A stretch of 64,000 nucleotides of DNA from Vombatus ursinus (lineage: Eukaryota; Chordata; Mammalia; Diprotodontia; Vombatidae), in NCBI RefSeq assembly GCF_900497805.2, contig NW_020954611.1:1458793-1522792 (forward strand), written 5' to 3'. The translations under genes and the position numbers were made by a program. Below, piece by piece: positions 40,087 through 51,984 of the stretch. A model generated the notes under the pieces. That model did not search any database and was not told the origin of the DNA. It was given only the letters and a program-made list of their open reading frames with translations. Position 1 is the first letter of the stretch, and each line of letters opens with the position of its first letter.

Positions 40087-40383
40087 CAGTGCTACTTAAA
40101 CTGTGGGTCGAGCAACAGTAAAAAGTTTCTGGACACGCAATGACCGAAAATTAATTAAAAATCCACCGTGCAATGAATCCCAGGTGTTTCTGGCAGCACT
40201 TGCCCGTGTGGCATTGCCCAATTTGACTGCAGCCTTGATTCTCAACACAAAGCATGAGCACTTTGCACTGCGCATGCCCTCAGGCTACACGATGCCAACA
40301 AACACACACACACACACACATAAACAACAAAAAATAAAAAACGGGAAAAGGGATCATGAGTGGAAAAAGTTTGAGAAGCCTTG
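40087..40383. mobile_element. hAT-type miniature DNA transposon with TIRs and 8-bp TSD
   Basis: 297 bp. The left end CAGTGCTACTTAAACT and the reverse complement of the right end CAAGGCTTCTCAAACT agree at 12 of 16 positions and fit the hAT TIR shape (CAGxGxTTCTxAAACT). The flanking 8-mers TGATAGAC (40079-40086) and TGATGGAC (40384-40391) differ at one base, as an aged 8-bp hAT target duplication would. It contains a (CA)n run at 40302-40320. It encodes no transposase, so it is non-autonomous. Confidence 0.82.
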
Positions 40384-40439
40384 TGATGGACAACTTCTGT
40401 CAGTTTGGCTGAAGAAATATAGGAAGGAATAGAAATACA

Positions 40440-40760
40440 AGACGCTCTCTGATCATTTGAAGGCAGGACAGGTGAGTGGGTTTTACTTTTTCTTTTTTAA
40501 AGGATGGAGGAGACCTTGGCATGTGAAAGAATCAGTCACTAAGGAGATACTGTAGATGAGAAGGCTCAAGCTTTTGGAGGAAACCAGGGGATTGACAGGA
40601 TCCAGGGACTTAGCACAGAGACAAGCCACCTAGAGCAGAGGAGAGAATTAAGGTTTGATTTGTGAAATAGGGGAGATGAGGGAATATATGACTCAGAAGA
40701 GGAGTCAAAGGCCTTCTAAGAGAGAAGGGTCATTGCTTTTGTTCTTCCAAGAGCTTTGGT
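40440..40760 (-). mobile_element. Probable L2/CR1-clade LINE fragment, minus strand
   Basis: 'aaaggatggaggagaccttg' and the GA-rich text that follows resemble the minus-strand RT-upstream block of the LINE at 17.5-17.8 kb. Weak. Confidence 0.35.
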
Positions 40761-40859
40761 TGAATTAAAGTGTGAGTTCTTTAAAAATTTACCTGTCTAA
40801 AAACGTTGATTCTTGTTTGTTTTGAAGCAGTTACACAGGCCTAGAATAAAAAGATTACT

Positions 40860-41020
40860 AATCATACACATATGGTGCTTTAAAATTAGCAAAGCACTTT
40901 AGGAATAAGTATTTTATCATTTGATCATCACAGCAACCCTGGGAGTTAAGTACTAGAGGCAGGATTTTAACTGGAGGCTTCTTGACTTTAGACCCACTGT
41001 TTTATCACAATGCTGTCCAC
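40860..41020 (-). repeat. MIR-type SINE, reverse
   Basis: 'ttagcaaagcactttaggaa', 'tttgatcatcacagcaaccc' and 'gattttaactggaggcttct'. Confidence 0.6.
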
Positions 41021-41249
41021 CTGGGAACCCCTGTGAAAGTAGGCTACAGTGAAGACCCAGTTGAGATTGTGCATTATAGATTTTTAGTGGACACAGTTGG
41101 CAAGGTTGTATGACTTACCCCTGTAGCATGCCATAATTCAAAAGTAGGAACCGTTATTGAATACTCTTTAGAGTGTCTGTCATTCACCCAGTTCTGAAAT
41201 CTCCTCACCACTTCATCACACAGCTGTCAGGAGCAAAGCAGTTTGTAAA

Positions 41250-41365
41250 CTGCTATAATCCATTTAATGCAGCAAGCACTTGTTAAACTCCTATATACCA
41301 GGTACTGTGCTAAGAGCTGGGTATACAAAGCAAAAACAAAATGGTCTTTCCTCCATGGGGCTTCT
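41250..41365 (-). repeat. L2/CR1-type 3' tail, minus strand
   Basis: 'accaggtactgtgctaagag', 'tgggtatacaaagcaaaaac' and 'tccatggggcttctattctg'. Confidence 0.6.
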
Positions 41366-41676
41366 ATTCTGTTAAGGTGTACCCATACTCTCCCAGTGCT
41401 TCTTGATCCTCTGCACTGGGCACCATAAGGATGCCACTGTACAAGTCTGTGCTTTTCGTAAGGCCAACCTGCCTCAAAGGCTGTATTACCCACCCACCTT
41501 CCCCCATCTTTATTGACTCCTCCAAAGCCTTGCTTAGGGAGACCCTACAGGAGAAAGTGTTTGGCACTCTCTGTCTCCCAACCTTTCTTCCCTTCCTCTT
41601 TGCCTATCCTTCCCCTTGCAGGAAGGGGGTGTGTGGTGCCACTGTAGTGCTCCTCCCTGAGAAGAGGATCCTCTGT

Positions 41677-41720
41677 ATACACACACACACACACACACAA
41701 GCACATGCATGCGCATGCAC
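41677..41720 (+). repeat. (CA)n and GCATGC-rich microsatellite
   Basis: A (CA)10 run, then caagcacatgcatgcgcatg, an alternating purine-pyrimidine stretch of the kind able to adopt Z-DNA. Confidence 0.85.
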
Positions 41721-41869
41721 ACATGTACCAGCTCAGGGGATACTACAAGTGAGACAGTATAAGTAGTATTACGCATTTCTGAGCTGCAGTTTCACAGACT
41801 TATCTTTCACTGGCACCTCTTCCCTGCAGGATAGATTTTTTTTAAACAATGGTACAAAAATATTCTTTC

Positions 41870-42050
41870 AGAAGTCAGCAGAAGTGGGGCAGCTAGGTGG
41901 TGCAGTGGATAGTGCTCCAGCATTGGAATCAGGAGGACCTGAGTTCAAATCCGGCCTCAGACACTTGACACTAGCTGTGTGACTATGGGCAAGTCACTTA
42001 ACCCTGATTGCCTCACCAAAAAACAAACAAAAAAGAAGTCAGCAGAAGTG
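41870..42050 (+). repeat. tRNA-type SINE with long perfect TSD
   Basis: SINE body about 41887-42033 (gggcagctaggtggtgcagt to an A/C-rich tail). The 17-mer agaagtcagcagaagtg occurs at 41870-41886 and again ending at 42050. The perfect duplication suggests a fairly recent insertion. Confidence 0.92.
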
Positions 42051-42059
42051 TTTTCTTCA

Positions 42060-42970
42060 GTGTATATATATTTTATTGTTTTTTCTATAAAAATTTCCTT
42101 TAGCAACAGCAATGCCATTTATGCTACATAGCTGTGATTGTCCTGAAATACAATAATGTTAATCTAAACTTGGTAAGTTTGCATGGGTGAGAGTATTCCA
42201 AAAGTTAATGACTCTTCAGGGGCAAGGATCTCAAGACAGCAGCTTTGTAACTCCAAAAGTCCATCAAGACTTAAAGAGGCCTTGACAAACCTATGTCCTA
42301 TTCCAATAAAACAAACAGAACCTTGACTCCTCAGGACTGTTAATGCTGCCTACTTAATGTGGGCCCCTGGCAAAGACTTTGAAACTGTTCTCTGACTATG
42401 GTTCCTATTAAATATAATAAATGTCTTTCATCTTGTTTGCTTGTTCAGTTCCAAAGAACGTTTGGAGAGGCATGAAAACAAGGTGTTACAGGACTTGGCA
42501 AGCAGTGCCAGGCAAGCTTCAGAGGAGCGTTTTTGTAGACTTTGAGAACCAGACTCCTGATCTCCCAACAAGTAACTCAGGAGAATGGACGACTACAAGG
42601 GCCAGAGTCCCTAGCTTCAGAAACATGAGCCCACTGCTGAGCTGTAAGACACTGGGAAAAGTGGCTTTGTCACCATTAAGGCACCTCACAGGGTATAAGA
42701 AGCAAAAGCTCTTTGGAGATGACTGACTCGGCAGTCTTTGGGGGATGACTTTAAGATCTCCAATTCTTTGGAGTTAATAGAACCACATACAGTCAAGAAT
42801 GGAGCCTTAGTTCACACTTTTGTAATGCATTTCATCAGAAGAAATTGGATAGAAAGAGCTGAGAAGAATTTAAGACAAAATCAACAGGCAGATGAAAGAG
42901 ATTCTCCAATTACTGCCTTGAATGTAAGACTCCTTTGAAGGGATGATCTTAGGAAGTTAAGGGGGTAAGA
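42060..42970. other. Intergenic, unassigned
   Basis: No repeat named. An open frame of 101 codons at 42421-42726 has no recognisable similarity and no promoter or splice context. Confidence 0.4.
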
Positions 42971-42974
42971 GAAT

Positions 42975-43045
42975 TGGATAGAATAAGTGGCTGAGGCCAC
43001 ATTTGAACTCAGGTCCTCCTGACTGCTAGGCAGAAGCTCTATTCA
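42975..43045 (-). repeat. SINE fragment
   Basis: 'gaggccacatttgaactcag' then 'gtcctcctgactgctaggca', the head half of a minus-strand tRNA-type SINE. Confidence 0.65.
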
Positions 43046-43324
43046 AAGAGGTAAAGAGATAGGTTCTGGTTCTACTTAATGGCAGTACTTTTTGAAAATA
43101 TTAACTCTCTGTTCACAGGAACCCCAACAGTGTGAAAATAACCAAAAAAAAATGGAATTGACCACCAAAATCAACTCAGTGTTGCCTTTTGTGTGTAAAC
43201 TTCCTCCCCCCATGGCCAGAACTTGTGATTTCATCTAGCAAGGAATTCCTCTTGTGGATATTATCCCCGCAGTTGCAAATCAGCAACTCAACAACTTAAT
43301 AGCTGTTGAGAGTTGTCAGGGGCA

Positions 43325-43435
43325 CTGATTGAGAGTGACTTGACCATGGCTATATCTCCAGTAAGAAATGGCAGAACTTGAACTCAGGTCTTCCTGACTT
43401 CAAGGCTTACTGTATCCACTGTATGAAAGGCAACT
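43325..43435 (-). repeat. SINE fragment
   Basis: 'gagagtgacttgaccatggc', 'cttgaactcaggtcttcctg' and 'actgtatccactgtatgaaa'. Confidence 0.6.
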
Positions 43436-44199
43436 TCACATACAGGATAGAATGTCTTATTGGTTTCATCATGATACATTATAAGTTCCTAAAGCACAGG
43501 AATGATTAGCATTGGCACCTTCAATGGCTACAAGATATGTATCTTAGTCATTTATTCCAGTGACTTTGTTCTTGAGAAATAGTCATTGATAAATATAAAT
43601 ATACATATATATAAACTTAGAAATGAAAACAATTACCTGAAAATATTTTAAGTAAACCTAATTTTCTTCATCGTGATATAGTTTGCTTTTTATACAAATC
43701 ATTTCCCAATAAACCACGGGCCTCCTTGAAACTAAAAGAAAAGTTAAGCAAAACCAGCAAGTACAGCAACTGTGTTGCAACCTACGCAACATTCTGCACC
43801 CATAGTTCATTATCTACCCTGAAAAGAAGGAAGTGAAGGGAAATGGTATTCAACGAGTGGGTGGATCAGGAATTGCTTCGTGTGCCTTGCGCATAGTAGG
43901 TGTTTAGTGTTTATTGAATTGAACAAGTGAAAATTTGCTGCAATAATGTATGCTATAATTAGTTTAAAAGAGGAAATTGCTCCCCCCAAAAAAGGTTGAA
44001 CATTTCATTAATCTATATTCAGCAACAGCAATTAAATATTAAAGGAATAAGATTAGTTGAGGATAGCTCAGAAATGACAATGGTAGTTTCTTGAGTGTTA
44101 TTGTGAATGTGAATTTCAGCTAACAACAAACTCAGATTTTTATCAAGTGTATTAACATTTGGTGAATACACTTCCCATTGGATTCTACAGAAGCTTCTC

Positions 44200-44425
44200 C
44201 TGTTAATATGATAATAATATGCAGTTATATAGCTATTAGGTAGCTGTCTTGTGGTTTACAATGTGCTTGGCATTTCATCTGTGCTCTCCAATAATAGGTG
44301 GAGCTGGCAGTATTCTACCCATTTTCCAGAGGTGATGCAGTAACAGAGCCCACACAGCTCTGGAGTGGAAAAATCTAGGTGTGAGCCCCGTCATTCTGGC
44401 CCCAAAGTCTGTACTCTTGGCACTG
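44200..44425 (-). repeat. MIR-type SINE, reverse, diverged
   Basis: 'caatgtgcttggcatttcat' followed by 'ctacccattttccagaggtg' and 'gcagtaacagagcccacaca'. Confidence 0.45.
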
Positions 44426-44429
44426 CATC

Positions 44430-44610
44430 ACAGTCACAGTCAGCGAGCCCTGAGTTCAAGTCGTGCTCCTGACATGGATGTGCTGTGTGACGCTGTGCAG
44501 GGTCCTTTTCAGGGACCCCATTAGTTGCATAGGAGGTACCTTGCTGCAATGGTAAAAAGGAAGTTCCTCTCTTGAAGAGCCCTATGCCAATGAAAGTATA
44601 AGTTCAATCT
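44430..44610 (+). repeat. CORE-SINE, forward
   Basis: 'gccctgagttcaagtcgtgc', 'gctgcaatggtaaaaaggaa' and 'ctatgccaatgaaagtataa' in the same order as the copy at 54195-54390. Confidence 0.55.
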
Positions 44611-44634
44611 AAAAATTAAACATCTGAATTTAAT

Positions 44635-44855
44635 TATGAGAGAATAATAGAGAGACAGTGATAGCCAGATAGTGACTTATGGATGGATAAATCATGATGG
44701 AAAATAGAGATAATGGTAGAGACGGACATGATGATAGAGATAGCTATAGATGACAGAATGACAATAGATGGATAGAAAGTAATATGCGGACAGATAAACA
44801 TCGATAGGACAAACCTAATGATAGATGGACAGCTAAAGATAGAGATGTATATGAA
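44635..44855 (+). repeat. Degenerate GATA/GACA tandem repeat
   Basis: Some 220 nt of decayed tetranucleotides (gatagacag, gatggataga, gacagataaa, gatagatgga). Probably an old GATA array starting at a SINE tail. Confidence 0.75.
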
Positions 44856-44984
44856 ATAAGCAGTTCAACGACCTATTTAATTCAGATGTAAACCTTTAGC
44901 TATGTAGCAGGACACATTGGAACTTCACTATGCCTCCCTCAGTTCATCTGGGACCCTCAACTGCAGTGCTTAGTGACCTAAGCT

Positions 44985-45130
44985 TCAAAATGGCCTTGTT
45001 AGAATGTATGCTTCTTGAGGACGGGCACTGTTTTTCATTTTCTGCCTTTGTATCTTCAGCTTCTATCTTTCACATACTTAGCTTATCATTGAACATGCTT
45101 ATAAGTGGGTGTTTAATCGAATTAAGGCAG
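44985..45130 (+). repeat. L2/CR1-type 3' tail, plus strand
   Basis: 'tagaatgtatgcttcttgag', 'gacgggcactgtttttcatt' and 'tgtttaatcgaattaa'. Confidence 0.65.
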
Positions 45131-45636
45131 GCACGTGTGAACCTTGAAGATAGTTCTAGCAATATTCAATTGTATACTTTGTTAGTTTCAAAGTGCTTAA
45201 AATACTGTTACAAGAATTTGACCTCTCATAAAAGTAGAAAAGTTAATGTTAATATAATTATGTTTTTTTACACAAATCACTGTGTTATCCCAAAAGCTAC
45301 AGCAGTGTATCCAGAAATTATTCACTATGACCAAGTTGAATTTATGCTAGGAATGCAAGGATAGACACCTATGCTCCATGCTATCAGGGGGTGCTGAGAC
45401 TGATGGATCTCTTGAGCTCAGAAGTTTGGAAGTGGTCCAAGATGAGATGTCCAAAATAACTTAGGCATTCATGTCATGAACCCCTGGGAGCAGAGACCAC
45501 CAGGTTGGCTAAGGAGAGGCAAACTGGCTCAGGTCATAAATGGAGTCAGGTCAGAGTTTCCAAGACAGAGCAATATTGGCCATATGAGTAGTCTCTGCAC
45601 TTTCATCCTGGGAGAGATAGAGAAATACAATCTTAA

Positions 45637-45638
<2 letters not shown>

Positions 45639-45669
<31 letters not shown>
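45639..45669 (+). repeat. (CA)n microsatellite
   Basis: About 15 uninterrupted CA units; the longest pure dinucleotide array in the window. Confidence 0.95.
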
Positions 45670-45672
<3 letters not shown>

Positions 45673-45789
45673 GAACATGTTTGGCACGATCATTAAAAAT
45701 TAAACTTCGTGATTATATCAATAGGTATAGGAAATATTTTGATAAAATACAGCACTCTTCACTTTATTATGTGATACGGTTTTAGAAAT

Positions 45790-47500
45790 GTTAATGGTAG
45801 CATAAGGAAGATTGCTTGATAAATTTATTTAGAAAACTGAAGAGAATCAATAAACTAAATTATTAATAGCTTTGAAAACCAATAAGATATAAAATAAGCT
45901 CCCCAGATATTAGCATTTCTTTGTATCAACAACAAAAACCAGAAGGAAATTATAAAAAGGAATTCCACTAAAAGTTAAATACAGAGTGCACAAATATCTG
46001 ATAGTCAACTTAACAAGACACACCCAAGACATAGAAATGCAGTCATCAAAGTCTTACCATAATTAAAGGATAGTCTTTATTCAAAGTTGGGTCTTGCCAG
46101 TATAATAAAAGTGATAGTACCTAAATTAATTTATGGACTTTATACTATGCCAATAAAACTGCCAGGGATACTTTATAGAACTAGTAAAAATAAGAACAAA
46201 ATGTACTTGGAAGAACATGCTGAAAAGGAAATAATTGGGGAGGGGGGAACAGGAAGGAAGTAGGGGAAATAGCACTTCTGGACTTCAAATTGTCTTTAAA
46301 AGTAGCAAGCATCAAAAACATTTGGGACTGATTACAAATGAAAAAGTAGATCAATAGGAAAGACTAGAAAAGTAACAATCGGAAATATTTTAACTTAAGT
46401 TATTTCAGTGCTTGATAAACCCAAGAACATAAATGGCACGGGGAAGGATTCCCTATTTAACAAGAATTTCTGGGAAGACAAGCAGATTGGCAGAAAGTAG
46501 GTTTAGGTAAGATCTTATATACTACAAAAAGTTCAAAATGAATATTGACCTAAATGTAAGTGAAACTGTCATGTTATTCCTCCTCCTCTTCCTCCATCCC
46601 AGACAGAAAAATGGAAGAAGCTACTTTTTGTAACTATGACTAGGAAGAGAATTCCTAACAAAATATGGAATGGGTGAGATCATAAAAGAGAAAATATATA
46701 ATTTTTACATAAATTCAAATGAAAAGCTTTTTTGTACAAACAAATTAAATGGAGTTGGATTAGAAGGGAAGCTGTCAAGGGAAAATGTTGTGTATCATAT
46801 CAAATATCCCTGATAAGAATCTATCTATTATATGCTTAGGTAATTAACACATACACACACACACACACACATAATATATATGAAACCAAAAGCCATTCAC
46901 CAAGACAGAAGAGGTCAATGGATGTGGACAGACGGTTCTAAAAGGATTCACAAACCTTACAGAAGATTTTTAAGAGGAATGCAAATTTAGATAACTCTAA
47001 GGTTTCGTGTTAGACCCAATATATTGGCAAAGATGACAAAAGATGGAAATAGTTCATATTGGAAGAGCTATAAGAAGAGCATTGCTAATATACTAGTGGA
47101 TGCACTATGGATTATAACAAGTATTCTGGTGAGCAATTTAGAATTATGCAAGAAAAATTAGTAAATTGGCCATAATATTTGACACAGAAATCAATGTCTG
47201 GGAATATACTCCCAAGAAGATCAAAGACAGAAAGATAGGTCCTACATATGCCCAAATAGCACTTTTGTGGTAACAAAAACACACAAAAAACTGAAAATAA
47301 AGTGGGGTCCATCAGTTGAGAGATGGCATAATAATAGAATATTATGTTATGTTATGTATTACATTACAAAGGAAGACTTGGATGAATTGATGCATAATGA
47401 AAAAATAGACCTAGACATACACCATACATAATAACTATACTGGCATAAAGCAAAGCTCAATAATTATAAAAAGGCTGTATAATGATAATGGCCACCCTTG
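45790..47500 (+). mobile_element. Old L1 3' part, plus strand
   Basis: Matches the end of L1 ORF2 and the 3' UTR in order: 'atttatggactttatactat', 'gcacttctggacttcaaatt', 'ttgataaacccaagaacata', 'tactacaaaaagttcaaaat' and 'gaccaaaagccattcac'-type text. Many breaks. A CA/TA microsatellite lies at 46848-46882. Confidence 0.65.
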
Positions 47501-47814
47501 GCACCACAGAACATATGGGGGAATGCACCTCTGTCTGCTCAGGGAGGTAGAGACTGTGGATTCAGAATGATGCATACTCTGTCAGATCTAGCTATTGTGT
47601 AGGTTGGTTCCATTTTGGTATAAGAGGGTGTTCACTAAGTGAAAGTAGAGAGACTGCAATATATCTAGAAATGACTAGTGTGCAAATAAAAGAGATCCAC
47701 TTTAAAAAATAATGAAAATGTTATTACAATTTGAAGAAGAGGGAGAATCTACTTCCCCTCAGTAGATTAAAACTGGAAATTCCAGAAGGCTATTTTGTGA
47801 CTAATTGCAAATAT

Positions 47815-47965
47815 ACTTTAATTGAAGGTGATGCATTGAACATTTATGGAGCACCTGTTCTTTTGCAAAGCGCTATGCCTGTCCCTCAAGTGGGGGTGAG
47901 AAGGTTGGTGCAAAGATGAACAAGACAGAGCCCCTGCTGTCAAGGGGCTTACAATCTAGAAAGGT
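47815..47965 (-). repeat. L2/CR1-type 3' tail, minus strand
   Basis: 'aacatttatggagcacctgt', 'acaagacagagcccctgctg' and 'tcaaggggcttacaatctag'. Confidence 0.65.
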
Positions 47966-47969
47966 AATT

Positions 47970-49190
47970 TCCATTTAAACTTAAACTTTGGCATTTGTCT
48001 GCCTTAGGAAGCCCAACTTTAGATTATTAACATTTCAACTGGGAAGTGAGAGAAGGAAGACAACTGGTAAAGACTCAATCTTGTCATTTGCTCATGAGAT
48101 ATTTGAAACCAAAGGCTCAAGTGAGATGTTTGGATTTGGTGGTGTTCATATTTTTACAGCTGTTTGTCAGACCCACAGAAATCTGGACTTCTGATCCTAC
48201 TTCATCCCTTTCTTAAAAGTGTGTGTGTGGGGAGAGTGCATGTATATGTGTGTGTGTCATTGTGCTTCTGTGTTGAGCTTTAAGTGATTGAGTTCCAGGA
48301 ATAAAAAGTAAAGTTCATTTCCCTGGCTGTATCTTAAGAAACTCATTCCGTCTGCTTCCAGCAATTCCGCTCCATGAGATTCCCCATGTCAATGTTATGC
48401 AAGTCTCCTCCTGCCTGACAGAACCCAAACCATTATTCTCACCTGCATTTCTAGTTTCAGCTCAGATTCATGTCTCATGCTCCCTGCCCAGTTTCACTTT
48501 GCTAAGCTACGTGTGATGAATAAAAAGTTTGAGAGACGTAGTTTCTGGGTAATTAATCATTTTATTAGTCATGCTAGCAATAATTAATAAAAGGGTCAGT
48601 GGCACTCTTGAATGCCAAAGAGCCCTCATGGAATCCACTCAATGCTTATGTGCCCTTGTAAAAGTGGATGTTCCTGAGGGTGGCAATCAATTCAATTAAC
48701 AAGTAATTGAGAGAATGAATATTATAATGAGAGGTGGACTTACTCTAATGAGGGTCTGGTGGAATGTGACTGATCACTCAGTCTTGGTCAAAGAGACTTA
48801 TCTATACCATATCACTCCATCCAGGGTACTCTAGACCAAAGGAAGAATCCACTTTTTCCCAGATCTATCTAAGTAAAACACAATGGGCCAGAATCCATCA
48901 GTTCACCTTAACTAAAATTTCTTTATCTTTTGAACAGATCTGAGTTTCCCTTTTCATTATTAGCCCTGCACTTCAAAGGCTGCCTGAATAACCTACAGGG
49001 GGATGATTTCTGAATGAGGAAGTAGAAAAGGGAAAGAACTTTAGTCCTAATTCAATAATTAGTTATTCATATAAGAGAGAAATAATCATTTCTCTCGTCT
49101 GCTGCCTATTGAATTTTTGTTGGGAGGAATCAGAATCACACCCTGGCCCTCCTCCCCCTCAGTTTTACGTATGTGAACTTAGGTCCAATT
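47970..49190. other. Intergenic, mostly unassigned
   Basis: Includes a (GT)n run at about 48219-48260. No gene or clear transposon otherwise. Confidence 0.4.
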
Positions 49191-49194
49191 GCTG

Positions 49195-49400
49195 AAGTGG
49201 GACATGATGGAAAGAGCATGGTGCTGTGATGTAGGTAGCCTCAGACACCAACTTTCTGTGCGATCCTACACAAGTCACTTCTCTGACCTTTGGGGTTCTC
49301 AACTACTTAGTTCCGATAAATCCTGCTCCATCCCTGCCTCAAAGGGTTGTGAGAATTGAATAACGTGTATACAGTTCTTAGAAAAATGAGAGAGACTTCA
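49195..49400 (+). repeat. MIR-type SINE, forward
   Basis: 'ggaaagagcatggtgctgtg', 'tacacaagtcacttctctga' and 'caaagggttgtgagaattga'. Confidence 0.6.
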
Positions 49401-49435
49401 AACAAAAATAAGGAAGAAAACGTTACCAAATACAT

Positions 49436-49770
49436 TCATAGAATGTTAGAGCTGGAGGCCACCTTAGAATTTATCTAGGGGCGGCTAGTTGGCACAGTGG
49501 ATAGAGCACTGGCCCTGGAGTCAGGAGGACCTGAGTTCAGATCTGACCTCAGACATTTACTAGCTGTGTGACCCTGGGCAAGTCACTTAATTCCTCCAAA
49601 ATAAAATTTTAAAAAATAATTCAACTAGTTCAACCCTCTGATTTTGGGAATGGTATAAATAAGGTCCAGAGAAAGGAAGTGACTTGTCTGAAGTCATAGC
49701 TGGTGAGGATCAAAGGTAGGACTAGAACCCAAGTGATCATCTCACTTCCAAGGCTGCTTTGTGCTACCTG
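49436..49770 (-). repeat. CORE-type repeat split by a SINE
   Basis: Left half 'tagaatgttagagctggagg'. Right half 'tagttcaaccctctgatttt' and 'gtccagagaaaggaagtgac'. Same family as 51985-52185. Confidence 0.55.
49478..49615 (+). repeat. tRNA-type SINE, forward, nested
   Basis: 'ggcacagtggatagagcact', 'ggccctggagtcaggaggac', 'tgtgaccctgggcaagtcac'. Flanks aatttatctag and aattcaactag are an aged target duplication. Confidence 0.85.
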
Positions 49771-49799
49771 AAGTCACATGGTATGTTAAGGTGCGTTCA

Positions 49800-50068
49800 T
49801 GTAGTACATGAAGGCATCTGGATGGAACAGTGGATAGAGCGCTTGACTTGGAGTGAGGAAGATCTGGGCTCAGACACTTACCAGCTGTATGACCCTGGGC
49901 AAGTCACTTCACCTCTGTTTGCCTCAGTTTCCTCATCTATAAAATGGGAATAATAATAGCATCCACCTCTCCAGGGTTGTTGTGAGGATTAAATGAATAA
50001 TTTTGAAACGCTTAGCACTCTGCCTGGTACATAGTGAGTGCTATATAAATGTCAGCTATTTTTTTTAT
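49800..50068 (+). repeat. CORE-SINE/MIR, full length, forward
   Basis: tRNA-like head 'ggaacagtggatagagcgct', core 'tgcctcagtttcctcatcta', and tail 'ttagcactctgcctggtaca' then 'gtgctatataaatgtcagc'. Confidence 0.85.
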
Positions 50069-50334
50069 GGTCATCAAGATTTCTTACTGAAAGAGGAAAC
50101 AAATGAAGATTATACCTTACATAATCCCTGAAAGCAAAGGGTGCCCACAGACCAACCTTTGAAAAGAACTTGACCCAGGTCTCCTAAAAGTAGCAAGTAA
50201 CACCTTACTTTTTAATGATTTCCTTTGATTCTCACAACAACCCTGTGAAATTGGTATCAGTTATCCTATTTTTCAGGTGAGGAAGAGTGTGGGGGCTGCT
50301 TTTCTAGATTCCCACACACATCCCACTTAATTAG

Positions 50335-50525
50335 TGCCCTCCCTGTGAGATTACCATAGTTTTATGCTGTATATATCTTGTGTACGTAGTTATTTACATG
50401 TTGTTTCTCTGTTAAGAGTGTAGGTTCCTTGAAGGCAGGGATAGCATTTTAGCTTTTCTTTGTATCATAATAGCTTAGCTCAGTGCCTAGCATGGGCATT
50501 TAGAGATGCATTTTTAAATGAATTA
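50335..50525 (+). repeat. L2/CR1-type 3' tail, plus strand
   Basis: 'agtgtaggttccttgaaggc', 'agggatagcattttagcttt' and 'gctcagtgcctagcatgggc'. Confidence 0.65.
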
Positions 50526-50689
50526 CCCAAACCCATACAGCTCTAGCAAAGGTGAAACTTGAATCAAGTCTTCTCATTTTCCAAATCCATTCAACTCTTT
50601 CCTATACCAGCCACTTTTCCCAACAAGATTTATATAAAAATGTTTGCTTTCAAAATCCCAGCTAAATTTTCCCTCTCTCCTACTACTGA

Positions 50690-50830
50690 ATGAGGCAGTG
50701 TGGTATAGTAGGGAATGTGGTGGATCTGGATTTAGGAGGACCAGTGCTCAAAGTCACTCTTGGATCACTTAGTAGCTGTGTGACCAGGCAGAAGTCAATT
50801 AGAACCTGAGATAGCTCTTGAACCTAGATC
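50690..50830 (+). repeat. SINE, forward, diverged
   Basis: 'gaggcagtgtggtatagtag', 'tggatttaggaggaccagtg' and 'ttagtagctgtgtgaccagg'. Confidence 0.6.
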
Positions 50831-51984
50831 CGTATTTGGAGGCAGCATTGCACGTTGTTAAAAATAAGTGTTCCTTTATTGGTTGGTTAATGACATTTAT
50901 ATGGCATCTCTCTATTATCACATGTCTTCTATCTTAAGGTCACTCTCTCCAATTTCTCAATGACGTCAGTACTGAGGCAATACATTTTTTCCCCACCTCC
51001 CATCATCCTCAGAGACTTTAATGTTTGTTGTTCAAAGTTCAAAATGTTCATGTTGGTCACTCCTCTAAAAACTTTACTTCTTACTTCCTTAACCTCTTCA
51101 GCTCCAATGATTTAATTCTCCACCCAACTTTATGCACAAATAAGCGTAGCCACATGTTAGACATCATTATCTGGTGGGATTTCACTCATTTTAACAGCTG
51201 GAACTTTGAAAGTTCACTCTCTGACCACAGTCTTTTGTTCTTCACATATTCCATAATCTTGCTCAAACCATAAAGGTACTCTTCACTCTTTTTGGAATAT
51301 CTAGTCTCTTTACCAAACACTAATCTAGACCATTTCATCTATTTTGGTTTTACTTGAGTTAATATCTTGCCTTGATCACACTTTAATGTTTCATTAGCTA
51401 CTATTCTAGGATCCATCTAGTCCTCCCCAAACTTCTACCATTTTCAGTTAGTGAATCCTCATTTCTTGAAAACACCCACCATCTGGTGTCTCTGGCCCCT
51501 TTTCTAGTACTACTGAGAATTGGTAGACTTCACCTACTACAAATTGGTGGTGTATAATCTCAGCTAGTTATTTATTAGTTTGATAATTTTCCTATTCTAC
51601 CCTTATTGACACCCTATCCTATTTCCAACATCTGTTCTAAATCTTTTCTTACATCTCCCTCCCAACCCTATTCCTAGACTTATGCTAACTAGCACAGGTC
51701 TTAGTTTTCTGCTTCACTGAGATTAGGGCCATCTGGTGTGAGTTCTCTGAGACCTCTTTCCTTCCTCAAAACTACTCAGCATCATTACATACTGTCTTCC
51801 TTGTCTCTTATCATAGAAGAAGAGGTATTTCATCTCCCCAGGCTAATTAAATACAGATCCAGTCTACCTAAACTTCATCACCAGAAGGCTAGTCACCCAT
51901 GTGATAAAATGTTTTTAGCCATAAAAACAATCTACTATTGGGTAGGGTGTTACAATCTGAATTAGTGGCAGACATTACCAAGTC

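Noticed and set aside
40103-40432. 109-codon open frame
   Set aside because: It lies almost wholly in the hAT-type miniature element and its CA microsatellite; no transposase motif.
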